A stretch of DNA of 5,969 nt. Source: Candidatus Sifarchaeum marinoarchaea (GTDB lineage: Archaea > Asgardarchaeota > Sifarchaeia > Borrarchaeales > Borrarchaeaceae). A program made the translations under genes and the position numbers. The notes beneath the pieces were generated by a model. That model did no database searches. It worked only from the letters and a program-made list of their open reading frames with translations, and had not been told where the DNA came from. Location of the stretch: positions 1 through 5,969 of the forward strand of contig JAECRW010000099.1 of the NCBI GenBank assembly GCA_016294985.1, read 5' to 3'. Position 1 is the stretch's first letter. Every line of letters begins with the position of its first letter. Positions 1 to 5,282 of this stretch are shown here, piece by piece.

Positions 1-102
1 CGGGTTATTTTAAAAAATGTTAAGGGACAAGACAAAAGTGTAGCAATCACCAAAGTTGAGTTAATTAAATACGGAAAAGGATTATTATTCACCTTATGTT
101 AG
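1..102 (+). CDS. 3' end of an unidentified protein-coding gene (partial)
   Basis: Frame 1 is open from the window edge to a TAG at 100-102 and encodes 33 residues, beginning RVILKNVKGQ and ending KYGKGLLFTLC. The composition (alternating hydrophobic and charged residues, few rare amino acids) looks like the last beta strands of a folded domain, but I do not recognise the family. The start lies outside the window. The stop is followed after six bases by the left arm of the palindrome at 109-152, which could also serve as a 3' hairpin for this transcript. The alternative is a chance open stretch: 33 codons in AT-rich DNA is short, so the call is tentative. Confidence 0.5.
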   Translation, partial: RVILKNVKGQDKSVAITKVELIKYGKGLLFTLC

Positions 103-108
103 TCTAAA

Positions 109-152
109 CGCCTCTTTCCTCCCCTGTATAAATATCGGGGCTTCCAGAGGCG
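109..152. promoter_or_regulatory. 44-bp interrupted palindrome centred on the epimerase TATA box
   Basis: CGCCTCT (109-115) pairs with AGAGGCG (146-152), and CCCC (121-124) pairs with GGGG (137-140). Both pairs share the same centre, 130.5, with five unpaired bases between arm and inner block on each side. The TATA box at 127-134 occupies the centre. A protein bound to the arms would straddle the site of TBP/TFB binding. Alternatively, RNA reading through from the upstream gene could fold here, but no T-run follows, so it is not a typical archaeal terminator. The symmetry is seen directly; the role is inference. Confidence 0.6.
127..134 (+). promoter_or_regulatory. TATA box for the epimerase gene
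   Basis: TATAAATA is a near-consensus archaeal TATA element. Start of transcription about 25 bases downstream would fall near 155-157, giving a leader of only about ten bases before the ATG at 166. The bases just upstream (CCCCTG) are a poor BRE, so basal strength may be modest. Confidence 0.65.
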
Positions 153-165
153 GGAGTCGTGAAAT

Positions 166-1140
166 ATGTTGCCGCTAAAAAATAAGAGAATATTGGTAAC
201 CGGTGGCTGTGGATTTATAGGAAGTCATTTAGTAGACCGTTTAATAGAATTAGATAATGAAGTCACGGTGGTAGATGACCTTTCGGCAGGAAAACTTGAA
301 TTCATTGAAAAACACATGACAAACAAAGATTTCAAATTCATAAAAGGAGATATACGTGATACGACCATAATGCAGGAAACCTGTAAAGAAAAGGATAGTG
401 TTTTTCATTTCGCAGCGAACCCCGATGTTAGGCTAAGTGTAAATGAACCTTATTTTGATTTTGAATCTAATGTGCTAGGGACGTTCCATCTGCTTGAGGC
501 GATGCGAAAAAATGATGTTCGAACGCTCATTTTTGCATCGTCAGGAGGGACAATCTATGGGGACGCAGAAGTTTATCCAACGCCAGAAAGTCATATATTG
601 ATGCCAATCAGTACATATGGGGCATCAAAAGCTTCATGTGAAATGTTTATCTCAGCTTATAGCGAGTGTTACGACCTAAAGGGTGTTTCGCTCCGTTACG
701 CCAATATTTACGGTCCCAGGTCTTTACATGGAGTAATGCACGATTTTTTCTGGAAATTGAGGGAAAATCCTAAGGAATTAGAGATTCTTGGTGATGGTAA
801 ACAGAATAAGAGTTATATGTACATCTCAGACTGTATAATGGCAACAATGAAAATCACTGAATACATTATCAAAAGTGAAAACAACTATGATGTCTTCAAT
901 GTAGGAGTCAGTGATCAAATCGAAGTAAGAAAGATAGCAGAAATCATTATTGACGAACTTCAATTAGACAATGTGAAATTTTCCTATACGGGTGGCGCAA
1001 AGGGATGGGTAGGAGATGTGCATAAGATGCTATTAGATACTGCCAAATTGGAAAATTTGGATGTGAAACCAAAAGTAGTCCTTGAACAAGGCATTAGAAT
1101 GTATATACGTTGGTTAAAGGACAGATTCGGATGGCAGTGA
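166..1140 (+). CDS. NAD-dependent sugar-nucleotide epimerase/dehydratase (extended SDR, GalE-like)
   Basis: This 324-residue cytoplasmic enzyme of the extended short-chain dehydrogenase family probably oxidises and re-reduces a nucleotide-sugar at C4 (UDP-glucose/GlcNAc epimerase type) to supply precursors for glycans or surface polysaccharide. The N-terminal Rossmann fold shows G13-x-x-G16-x-x-G19, acidic VVDD at 35-38 for the NAD ribose, GDIRD at 61-65 and HFAAN at 81-85. The catalytic set is S125/S126 and T129 in ASSGGTIYG, with Y151-x-x-x-K155 in YGASK. RYANIYGPR (177-185) and the GDGKQNKSYMYISD segment (209-222) are usual for nucleotide-sugar binding. Length is normal for the family. The ATG has GGGAG at 152-156, nine bases upstream, and its own promoter. 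The gene is convergent with the KH gene, 30 bp apart, and is unrelated to the translation cluster. The exact substrate cannot be told from sequence; a 4,6-dehydratase is less likely at this motif pattern. Confidence 0.93.
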   Translation: MLPLKNKRILVTGGCGFIGSHLVDRLIELDNEVTVVDDLSAGKLEFIEKHMTNKDFKFIKGDIRDTTIMQETCKEKDSVFHFAANPDVRLSVNEPYFDFESNVLGTFHLLEAMRKNDVRTLIFASSGGTIYGDAEVYPTPESHILMPISTYGASKASCEMFISAYSECYDLKGVSLRYANIYGPRSLHGVMHDFFWKLRENPKELEILGDGKQNKSYMYISDCIMATMKITEYIIKSENNYDVFNVGVSDQIEVRKIAEIIIDELQLDNVKFSYTGGAKGWVGDVHKMLLDTAKLENLDVKPKVVLEQGIRMYIRWLKDRFGWQ

Positions 1141-1170
1141 TGTTTTAAAATCAAGCGTCAGCTCCAAATC

Positions 1171-1749
1171 TCAATATATATCTTCAACAGGTTTCCACAA
1201 TGAAAACTCGGCCTTCTTAAGTTCCCTTTGTTTTCGGTCTAAGAAAGAATATACTGATTTATGTGGCATTCCTTTAAGAAGCATTTGAACAGCTTCTTTA
1301 GCTGCATTGGTCCGTTCAATAGTGCCTATAATGGCTACGCTGTGACCGTAGATACTGAGTGCTACACCAGTCATTTCTTCTATAATTCGTCGGGTTTTTC
1401 CACGTTCACCAATAAGTCGTCCTCTGACACGTTTAAGAGCCTTCTGCGTACTGGCAGATTCATCAATGAAAATGACCTCAAGGAACATGTCCTCATCAAG
1501 GAGTTTTAATGCACGTTTCGGAGAGAAGCCACGACCTATAGCTAGTATAATATCTCGTGCTCGCCAAACAGCGAGCGGATCGTCTGTTTTTGGGGTTGAT
1601 TCAACAAGAACGTTGCCATCTGCACTATCGATCGTAATTTTCGTGTGAGTACTCTCTTCAATATGTTTTTTTGTCTCTCCATTCGTTCCAATACAGACAG
1701 CTATTCGTTCGCGTGGTATTTTCGTACGCATAGTCCCGTGAACGCCCAT
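1171..1749 (-). CDS. Archaeal Pno1/Dim2-type KH-domain RNA-binding protein
   Basis: This protein of 192 residues with two KH domains is the archaeal counterpart of eukaryal Pno1/Dim2p, which binds near the 3' end of small-subunit rRNA during 30S/40S maturation. KH1 covers about residues 8-75 with the GxxG loop G21-T-N-G24. KH2 covers about 90-160 with G114-E-R-G117 in RLIGERGKTRRIIEE. The linker AIGRGFSPKRALKLLDED (70-87) is a recognisable signature of this family. I chose ATG at 1749 because GGTGAT (1759-1754) precedes it at good spacing; a GTG at 1758 and an ATG at 1731 are alternatives, but the GTG lies inside that SD. It is the last gene of the aIF1A-RIO1-KH unit, 22 bp after RIO1, so it should be co-transcribed. 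The pairing with RIO1 fits a joint role in late small-subunit maturation, as known for the eukaryal homologues. Confidence 0.93.
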   Translation of the reverse strand: MGVHGTMRTKIPRERIAVCIGTNGETKKHIEESTHTKITIDSADGNVLVESTPKTDDPLAVWRARDIILAIGRGFSPKRALKLLDEDMFLEVIFIDESASTQKALKRVRGRLIGERGKTRRIIEEMTGVALSIYGHSVAIIGTIERTNAAKEAVQMLLKGMPHKSVYSFLDRKQRELKKAEFSLWKPVEDIY

Positions 1750-1771
1750 TAGTATCACCGATAAGGGAATA

Positions 1772-2563
1772 TCAATCCTCTTTTGTTATTTTGTTGAAAA
1801 TCTCCTTTGGATTAGAGGTTGTAAGGCCCAATTTATTAAAGAAGTTAACTATCGTGCGAATATCTCTGAAGAGGAATTTTTTTGAATGAGGATGATCAAG
1901 AAGAACGCCCTGAGCGAGATCAATAAAGACAGGCATATTCTTATGCATAAGAACATTATATTCACTCAGGTCGGCGTGAACCAATTTAGCCTTATGATAT
2001 AAGCGAGAGACATACTCAATTATTGTGTGAAATATCTTTTCTGGATCTTCTGGTGGAATGTCCTTCATCCGAGGCGCGGGTACTCCACCAATGCCACCAA
2101 TGAACTCCATTACCAAAACGTTGTTCCGGACGTCAATAGGGGAAGGCACCCTGACGTCGCATGTCTCAGCAAGTTTTAAGTTCTTAAATTCTTTTAAAGT
2201 CCATAAATAGGTAATAGATCGAGCATCCTTTCGTTTTATTCTAAAACGGTGGTCACCTTCGATGTATGGCATGGCATATTTTCTGAATTCAGATTGTGTG
2301 CGAAAAATTTTGATTGCAAGGTCCACATCATTGGAATCCTTTGCAAGATACACATTAGCTTCTTTCCCAGAAGAAACAATGCCTACAAGGTTTTTAATAA
2401 TGCCCTTCCGAATCAGTTTATCAATAGTAAGAACTGTGACTTTATCAAATACCGATTCAACAACCTTCAGATCGTCAGAATCTTTTTCTTTAACCCTCCG
2501 TTTGTCGATCTTATCTTTCTCTAAGCGATCAACATCCTCGTGGGCGACGCGATTTGGCACCAT
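1772..2563 (-). CDS. rio1: RIO1-type serine/threonine protein kinase/ATPase
   Basis: This atypical kinase acts, in known relatives, as an ATPase switch in late small-subunit maturation. All RIO1 landmarks are present in the 263 residues. They are the P-loop SSGKEANVY (64-72, the RIO1 rather than RIO2 form), the ATP-binding lysine K85 in AIKIFRT, hinge MEFIGG (152-157), catalytic loop HADLSEYN (196-203, with D198 and N203), and the metal-binding D215 in FIDLAQ. No winged-helix N-terminus is present, which also argues against RIO2. Start choice: ATG at 2563 follows AGGTGGGTGAG with eight bases after AGG; a GTG at 2572 would add three residues but sits inside that SD. The gene begins 16 bp after the aIF1A stop (7 bp if the GTG is used) and ends 22 bp before the KH gene, so it is the middle cistron. 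Confidence 0.96.
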   Translation of the reverse strand: MVPNRVAHEDVDRLEKDKIDKRRVKEKDSDDLKVVESVFDKVTVLTIDKLIRKGIIKNLVGIVSSGKEANVYLAKDSNDVDLAIKIFRTQSEFRKYAMPYIEGDHRFRIKRKDARSITYLWTLKEFKNLKLAETCDVRVPSPIDVRNNVLVMEFIGGIGGVPAPRMKDIPPEDPEKIFHTIIEYVSRLYHKAKLVHADLSEYNVLMHKNMPVFIDLAQGVLLDHPHSKKFLFRDIRTIVNFFNKLGLTTSNPKEIFNKITKED

Positions 2564-2579
2564 CTCACCCACCTATATC

Positions 2580-2948
2580 TTATAAATTTAGATATCCGCG
2601 CTCTTCCAAAAATCTTACCTGTCCCGTGTTATATCGCCACACTATATCGGCTTTTGCATCTTGGAAATCCCACGGAGCTACAATCACAACATCATCTTGT
2701 CGAATCCAGACTCTTTTTCTCATACGTCCTGGTATTCTAGATGTGCGGGTGATCCCGTCTGTACATTTTACAATGGCTCTATCATTACCTAAGAGACGGA
2801 CAACAATTCCTAGGAGCTCGCCTTCGTCGGGCAGGCGAACTCGCCGGACAGCGTAATCTTCTGGTCCTGTATTTTTTTTACCTTTGCCTTTTCCTTTACC
2901 CTTTTTTTTTCCTTTGCCTTTTCCTTTACCTTTTTTCTTCTTTGACAA
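2580..2948 (-). CDS. eif1a: Translation initiation factor aIF1A
   Basis: This 122-residue homologue of eIF1A (and bacterial IF1) binds the small-subunit A site and supports initiator-tRNA placement and start-codon scanning. An S1-like OB fold covers about residues 36-106, with the signature RIPGRMRKRVWIRQDDVV (71-88), then APWDFQDAKADIVWRY and the short C-terminal helix GQVRFLEERGYL. The start is a TTG at 2948-2946: GGAGG (2959-2955) precedes it by six bases, an in-frame TAG stands at 2963-2961, and no ATG or GTG lies between. The N-terminal 25 residues are almost pure Lys/Gly (KGKGKGK pattern), longer than the short basic tail I would expect for the family, and are encoded by a 30-bp tandem duplication. 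The gene heads the aIF1A-RIO1-KH unit and has a TATA box near 3069. Confidence 0.96.
   Translation of the reverse strand: MSKKKKGKGKGKGKKKGKGKGKGKKNTGPEDYAVRRVRLPDEGELLGIVVRLLGNDRAIVKCTDGITRTSRIPGRMRKRVWIRQDDVVIVAPWDFQDAKADIVWRYNTGQVRFLEERGYLNL
2881..2940. repeat. 30-bp tandem duplication encoding the Lys/Gly tail of aIF1A
   Basis: The 20-base core CCTTTGCCTTTTCCTTTACC occurs exactly at 2881-2900 and again at 2911-2930. Each copy is followed by a ten-base T-rich spacer that differs slightly. The plus strand is almost pure pyrimidine from 2872 to 2943. The near identity points to recent duplication or slippage. Confidence 0.9.
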
Positions 2949-3023
2949 ACAATTCCTCCACTAACAACATTTCATCAATTACATTTTGTCTCAGTAAGTT
3001 GAATCTTTTCAGATTGAAAAGCT

Positions 3024-3058
3024 CCGATGAAATAGATGAGTTAGAACAATTTCATCAG
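3024..3058 (-). promoter_or_regulatory. Inverted repeat at the expected aIF1A transcription start
   Basis: GATGAAAT (3026-3033) and ATTTCATC (3049-3056) form a perfect 8-bp dyad with a 15-base centre. As minus-strand RNA it extends to 10 pairs with one G-U at the outer end. A third copy of the half-site, ATTTCATC, lies at 2969-2976. If transcription starts about 25 bases after the TATA box (near 3043) the dyad straddles the start and would act as DNA (operator); if the start is further upstream it would be an mRNA hairpin. Confidence 0.4.
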
Positions 3059-3064
3059 TTAAGT

Positions 3065-3073
3065 TTTATATAA
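3065..3073 (-). promoter_or_regulatory. TATA box for the aIF1A-RIO1-KH unit
   Basis: On the minus strand this reads TTATATAAA within an AT-rich stretch. Predicted start of transcription is near 3043, leaving a leader of about 95 bases before the TTG at 2948. The element is nearly symmetric, so it could also fire on the plus strand. Confidence 0.55.
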
Positions 3074-3282
3074 TTACCGCACGATTCGTCCCCTCAACTT
3101 TTCGGACAGTAGTTTAAAGAGACTTTTGTGCGTTCCAAAACTTTATGAAATAATCTTAGCATCTAGGTTCAAAAAGCTTTTTTTTGGTACATCTTTTCTT
3201 CCATCCTTTCGTAGAAGTGTGCATAATCTAACACTGAATCCCTGCAAATTGAAAGAAGAAGGAAGATACATGAGTTAACAGT

Positions 3283-3288
3283 AAAAAA
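3283..3288 (-). terminator. Putative T-run terminator after NMD3
   Basis: The minus strand carries TTTTTT about 40 bases past the NMD3 stop codon, in an AT-rich setting. Archaeal RNA polymerase terminates at T-runs without needing a hairpin. Six Ts is a modest signal, so readthrough into the aIF1A unit is possible. Confidence 0.4.
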
Positions 3289-3326
3289 CGAATAAGGCAT
3301 ATTCTATGGGTCAAGAATTCCGAAAT

Positions 3327-4424
3327 CTATAAAAGGAAGACTTTTTCATTCTTCTGAAATCCTTTAATGACATCCCCACTCGTAAGATTTTTGTCAATTC
3401 TTTTTTGGATTTCATAGGTTTCATATGTTTTCATATTCATAATTTGGAGAGAATCAGGCGTTATGGCGATTACGAGGTATGAATATACATACTTTTCTCT
3501 CGGGAAAACCTCTATTTGTTTTTTTGAAAGCTGTGACCATAGAGCATTTACTAAAAGGGAACGATGAACTCCTGTTTTAAGATTTCGGAGTGAGAGTTTG
3601 CCTCCTCCAATAGCATGGATTTCATACACCGAATTATCCAACATCATTAAATCTCCAACATGCAAAGGAGGAATTCTAACAGAGATGTTAACGCGATATT
3701 GTCTTTTACTTGTGGATTTATCTAACCCAACAAGTTTTGAAGTTATTTTTACTAATGCAGCAACTGCGTCCCGAAGGGAATAGGCAACCGTTGTAGCAAC
3801 TTTGGAAGAACGGAAGTACAAATCCATACCCTCTTTTTTTTGCACAATCTTTGAAACAAAGGATTGGGGATGGTCTTTGAATCGACTTTGCAACGTGTGT
3901 TCGATTAAAGAAAGTGCGTTTTCACGTTCTTGTGATGAAAGAGTTGCTTGTGCTCCACGTATCTGAAGTATCGCTTCATAAGATCCACTTGCAATTCGGG
4001 AGCATCTTGGACATCGTTGATATTCTACAGGAAGCGATATCTTGCTTTTTTCCAAATATGAGTCTGAATTGATGTGATGATGCTTGAGAGAAACTGTAAT
4101 TTCTATCTCTTTTGAAGATTCATCCAACAAAAAAACAGGTTCAATGGCTACAAGTTCATCAGATTCATGAAGGGCTAAACTTTCTTTCACTATTTTTTTG
4201 ACAGAAGACTCAACAAATTGTGTTAGATCCTCAGAAGAAGGGTAATCCCATTTGTTGCCACTCTTCGTTGCGAGGCATTGGGAACATAAAATGAGAGAAG
4301 GAGGCTTTTTAAAACGTAATGACGGAGTTTCCTCTCTATAACATTCTGGACAAAGAGCACCAATTAGAGTCACTTGAGGCTCCGATTTTCCACATTTGAC
4401 GCAGAAACGTTTTGGTGATGGTAT
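3327..4424 (-). CDS. nmd3: NMD3-family ribosomal large-subunit biogenesis protein, apparent ATA start
   Basis: This is the archaeal homologue of NMD3, which binds the large ribosomal subunit late in assembly; the archaeal form lacks the eukaryal export-signal tail. It has an N-terminal zinc-binding region followed by a long alpha/beta domain and a C-terminal OB/SH3-like part. From the ATA at 4424 the protein has 365 residues, with zinc ligands C8-x-x-C11 and C25-x-x-C28 (FCVKCGK and ALCPECY), then C47-x-x-C50 and C138-x-x-C141. The first canonical start is a GTG at 4373, between the two halves of the first finger; it would drop C8 and C11 and give 348 residues. An in-frame TAA at 4442-4440 bounds the N-terminus, and no ATG, GTG or TTG lies between it and the GTG. 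GGGG (4436-4433) sits eight bases before the ATA. Family identity is strong; the start codon is an inference. Confidence 0.9.
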   Translation of the reverse strand: MPSPKRFCVKCGKSEPQVTLIGALCPECYREETPSLRFKKPPSLILCSQCLATKSGNKWDYPSSEDLTQFVESSVKKIVKESLALHESDELVAIEPVFLLDESSKEIEITVSLKHHHINSDSYLEKSKISLPVEYQRCPRCSRIASGSYEAILQIRGAQATLSSQERENALSLIEHTLQSRFKDHPQSFVSKIVQKKEGMDLYFRSSKVATTVAYSLRDAVAALVKITSKLVGLDKSTSKRQYRVNISVRIPPLHVGDLMMLDNSVYEIHAIGGGKLSLRNLKTGVHRSLLVNALWSQLSKKQIEVFPREKYVYSYLVIAITPDSLQIMNMKTYETYEIQKRIDKNLTSGDVIKGFQKNEKVFLL

Positions 4425-4432
4425 AAAAGTCG

Positions 4433-4436
4433 CCCC
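4433..4436 (-). promoter_or_regulatory. Shine-Dalgarno candidate deciding the NMD3 start
   Basis: AAGGGGCGA on the minus strand can pair with the archaeal 16S tail (a G-U pair is tolerated). It lies eight bases upstream of the ATA at 4424-4422 and about 60 bases from the GTG at 4373. It therefore supports initiation upstream of the zinc finger. The same bases form one arm of an inverted repeat with 4471-4477. Confidence 0.45.
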
Positions 4437-4444
4437 TTTTTAGT

Positions 4445-4454
4445 TTTATTATAA
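4445..4454 (-). promoter_or_regulatory. Possible internal TATA box upstream of NMD3
   Basis: The minus strand reads TTATAATAAA. Transcription about 25 bases downstream would begin near 4424, right at the proposed ATA, which would make a leaderless mRNA. It lies in the 78-bp gap after DUF424, downstream of a T5 run (4481-4485), so NMD3 may be transcribed separately from the upstream genes. Confidence 0.4.
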
Positions 4455-4480
4455 CAATAGAAAGTTAATGAAAGGGGGAG

Positions 4481-4485
4481 AAAAA
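4481..4485 (-). terminator. Weak T-run terminator candidate after DUF424
   Basis: The minus strand carries TTTTTCTCCCCC about 18 bases past the DUF424 stop codon. Five Ts is short for an archaeal terminator, and partial readthrough would be expected. Confidence 0.25.
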
Positions 4486-4502
4486 CATTCAGTTTAAGAT
4501 GA

Positions 4503-4805
4503 TTATACACAAATTATTTGCACGTGGGGAATTCCACAAATACGTATAACGCTATGCTCACTAATCATGCCATCATCGATCATCTTTGTGATGATTTTTT
4601 CCCCAAGGACGTTGACGATGGTAGCGGCATTCATGGCATGGATGCCGTCTTCTAATGTACCCAGGGTTCCCTTATAGAAAGTCTCTTTTATTTCCAGTTT
4701 TTTCTTACCATCAGAGAATTCTTTTCCGATGATATCGGCATCGCACACAGCTACCATTATGTCCTTTTCTGTTTTAAACACTCGAAAATATACTTTTGTC
4801 GTTAT
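4503..4805 (-). CDS. DUF424 family protein of unknown function, apparent ATA start
   Basis: This small soluble archaeal protein is recognised by VAVCDADIIGKEF near the N-terminus, the central helix with NAATIVNVLGEK, and the C-terminal VIRICGIPHVQ; the family has no assigned biochemical role. It lies between aIF2 beta and NMD3, which suggests a part in translation or ribosome assembly. Start problem: the first canonical codon is a GTG at 4781, giving 92 residues. The frame stays open upstream to a TGA at 4826-4824, and the extra residues TTKVYFR look like the missing first half of the family's N-terminal beta strand. GGAGG (4814-4810) lies 28 bases from the GTG but four bases from an ATA at 4805 (seven from the following ACG). 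I therefore place the start at the ATA (100 residues), with the GTG as fallback. No zinc ligands, signal peptide or membrane segment are present. Confidence 0.87.
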   Translation of the reverse strand: MTTKVYFRVFKTEKDIMVAVCDADIIGKEFSDGKKKLEIKETFYKGTLGTLEDGIHAMNAATIVNVLGEKIITKMIDDGMISEHSVIRICGIPHVQIICV

Positions 4806-4809
4806 GATT

Positions 4810-4814
4810 CCTCC
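4810..4814 (-). promoter_or_regulatory. Strong Shine-Dalgarno site deciding the DUF424 start
   Basis: GGAGGAATC on the minus strand matches the archaeal consensus as well as the aIF1A site does. Only ATA (4805) or ACG (4802) fall at usable spacing; the GTG at 4781 is 28 bases away. Confidence 0.6.
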
Positions 4815-4844
4815 AAGAAAGATTCAATTCTTTGATCTTTGTTC

Positions 4845-5267
4845 TTATTTCAGTTTTGGAACCGCTTCCTTTGCTCCGCATGCCTCGCACTTAATGAAAT
4901 GATAAGGGCCCTCTTTAAGTAGTATTGTGTCAGGAGACGTACAAGTTGGGCAAATAAGGTAGCGCTTGGCATAGCGTTCGATCAAATCGTTTAGAAAATT
5001 TTTCGAGAATTTACCTTGAAATATGGCCCGTGGTCCATCCATAGTACCAGCAGTAGCCAATTCACGAGTAAGGAATTTGAGTAGATGTGCTGGGTCTCTA
5101 TTCAACCTTGTAGTAATGTCCTTCCAGTTTTGTACAACAGTTCTATTACCTTCGATGAAAAGATCCACAACAGGTATTTCAAATCGCTTATGATGATAGA
5201 TGTCTGGAGGGACTTGTTCTTTCGCCTTTTTCAGCATTTCATCGTAATTAAAGAAATTAACATCCAT
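4845..5267 (-). CDS. eif2b: Translation initiation factor aIF2, beta subunit
   Basis: This is the beta subunit of the heterotrimeric aIF2, which with GTP and the gamma subunit delivers initiator Met-tRNA to the small subunit. At 140 residues it is full length for archaea. An N-terminal helix (residues 6-18) that docks on the gamma subunit is followed by the alpha/beta core (about 28-100) with VVQNW, LNRDPAHLLKFLTREL and GPRAIFQGKFS. A C-terminal zinc ribbon follows with C106-x-x-C109 and C127-x-x-C130 (ICPTC and KCEAC). The ATG at 5267 is preceded by GAGGTGAT (5281-5274), an excellent Shine-Dalgarno site. It starts 15 bp after the stop of the OB-fold gene and lies about 40 bp before DUF424, so the three are very likely one transcript. 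Confidence 0.97.
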   Translation of the reverse strand: MDVNFFNYDEMLKKAKEQVPPDIYHHKRFEIPVVDLFIEGNRTVVQNWKDITTRLNRDPAHLLKFLTRELATAGTMDGPRAIFQGKFSKNFLNDLIERYAKRYLICPTCTSPDTILLKEGPYHFIKCEACGAKEAVPKLK

Positions 5268-5282
5268 AAATTAATCACCTCG

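Larger units (their letters stand above)
2949..3326. other. 378-bp intergenic region between NMD3 and aIF1A
   Basis: I see no protein-coding gene, tRNA or rRNA here. It holds the NMD3-side T-run (3283-3288), a plus-strand AAAAAGC plus T8 run (3171-3185), the aIF1A TATA box (3065-3073), a dyad at 3024-3058, and the aIF1A Shine-Dalgarno site GGAGG (2955-2959). The stretch between about 3190 and 3280 shows nothing I can interpret. Confidence 0.7.
4433..4477 (-). promoter_or_regulatory. Inverted repeat that could sequester the NMD3 ribosome-binding site
   Basis: CCCCTTT (4433-4439) and AAAGGGG (4471-4477) are perfectly complementary over 7 bp with a 31-base centre. In an mRNA read through from DUF424, the upstream CCCCTTT would cover the AAAGGGG used as Shine-Dalgarno site. 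A long loop and short stem make the structure weak, so this is suggestive only. Confidence 0.3.

Noticed and set aside
1141..1170. TTTTAAAA between the convergent epimerase and KH genes as a bidirectional terminator
   Set aside because: Only four Ts on each strand and no stem; too weak to call as a feature, though both transcripts must end near here.
1261..1648. Plus-strand open frames opposite the KH gene
   Set aside because: Shadow frames; the minus strand carries both KH GxxG loops and the family signature.
2249..2856. Several plus-strand open frames of 66 to 107 codons
   Set aside because: They lie opposite RIO1 and aIF1A, whose family motifs are unmistakable; the opposite frames show no recognisable domains.
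2980..3060. C/D-box small RNA in the aIF1A leader (TGATGA and CTGA motifs on the minus strand)
   Set aside because: The motifs occur in the wrong order (C, D, D, C) and with wrong spacing for a C/D guide RNA.
3150..3180. GGTTCAAAAA resembling a tRNA T-loop
   Set aside because: No matching T-stem, acceptor stem or anticodon arm can be drawn around it.
3156..3224. 22-residue Lys-rich minus-strand peptide frame in the intergenic gap
   Set aside because: It has no Shine-Dalgarno site before its ATG, and Lys codons are expected from A-rich DNA; not distinguishable from chance.
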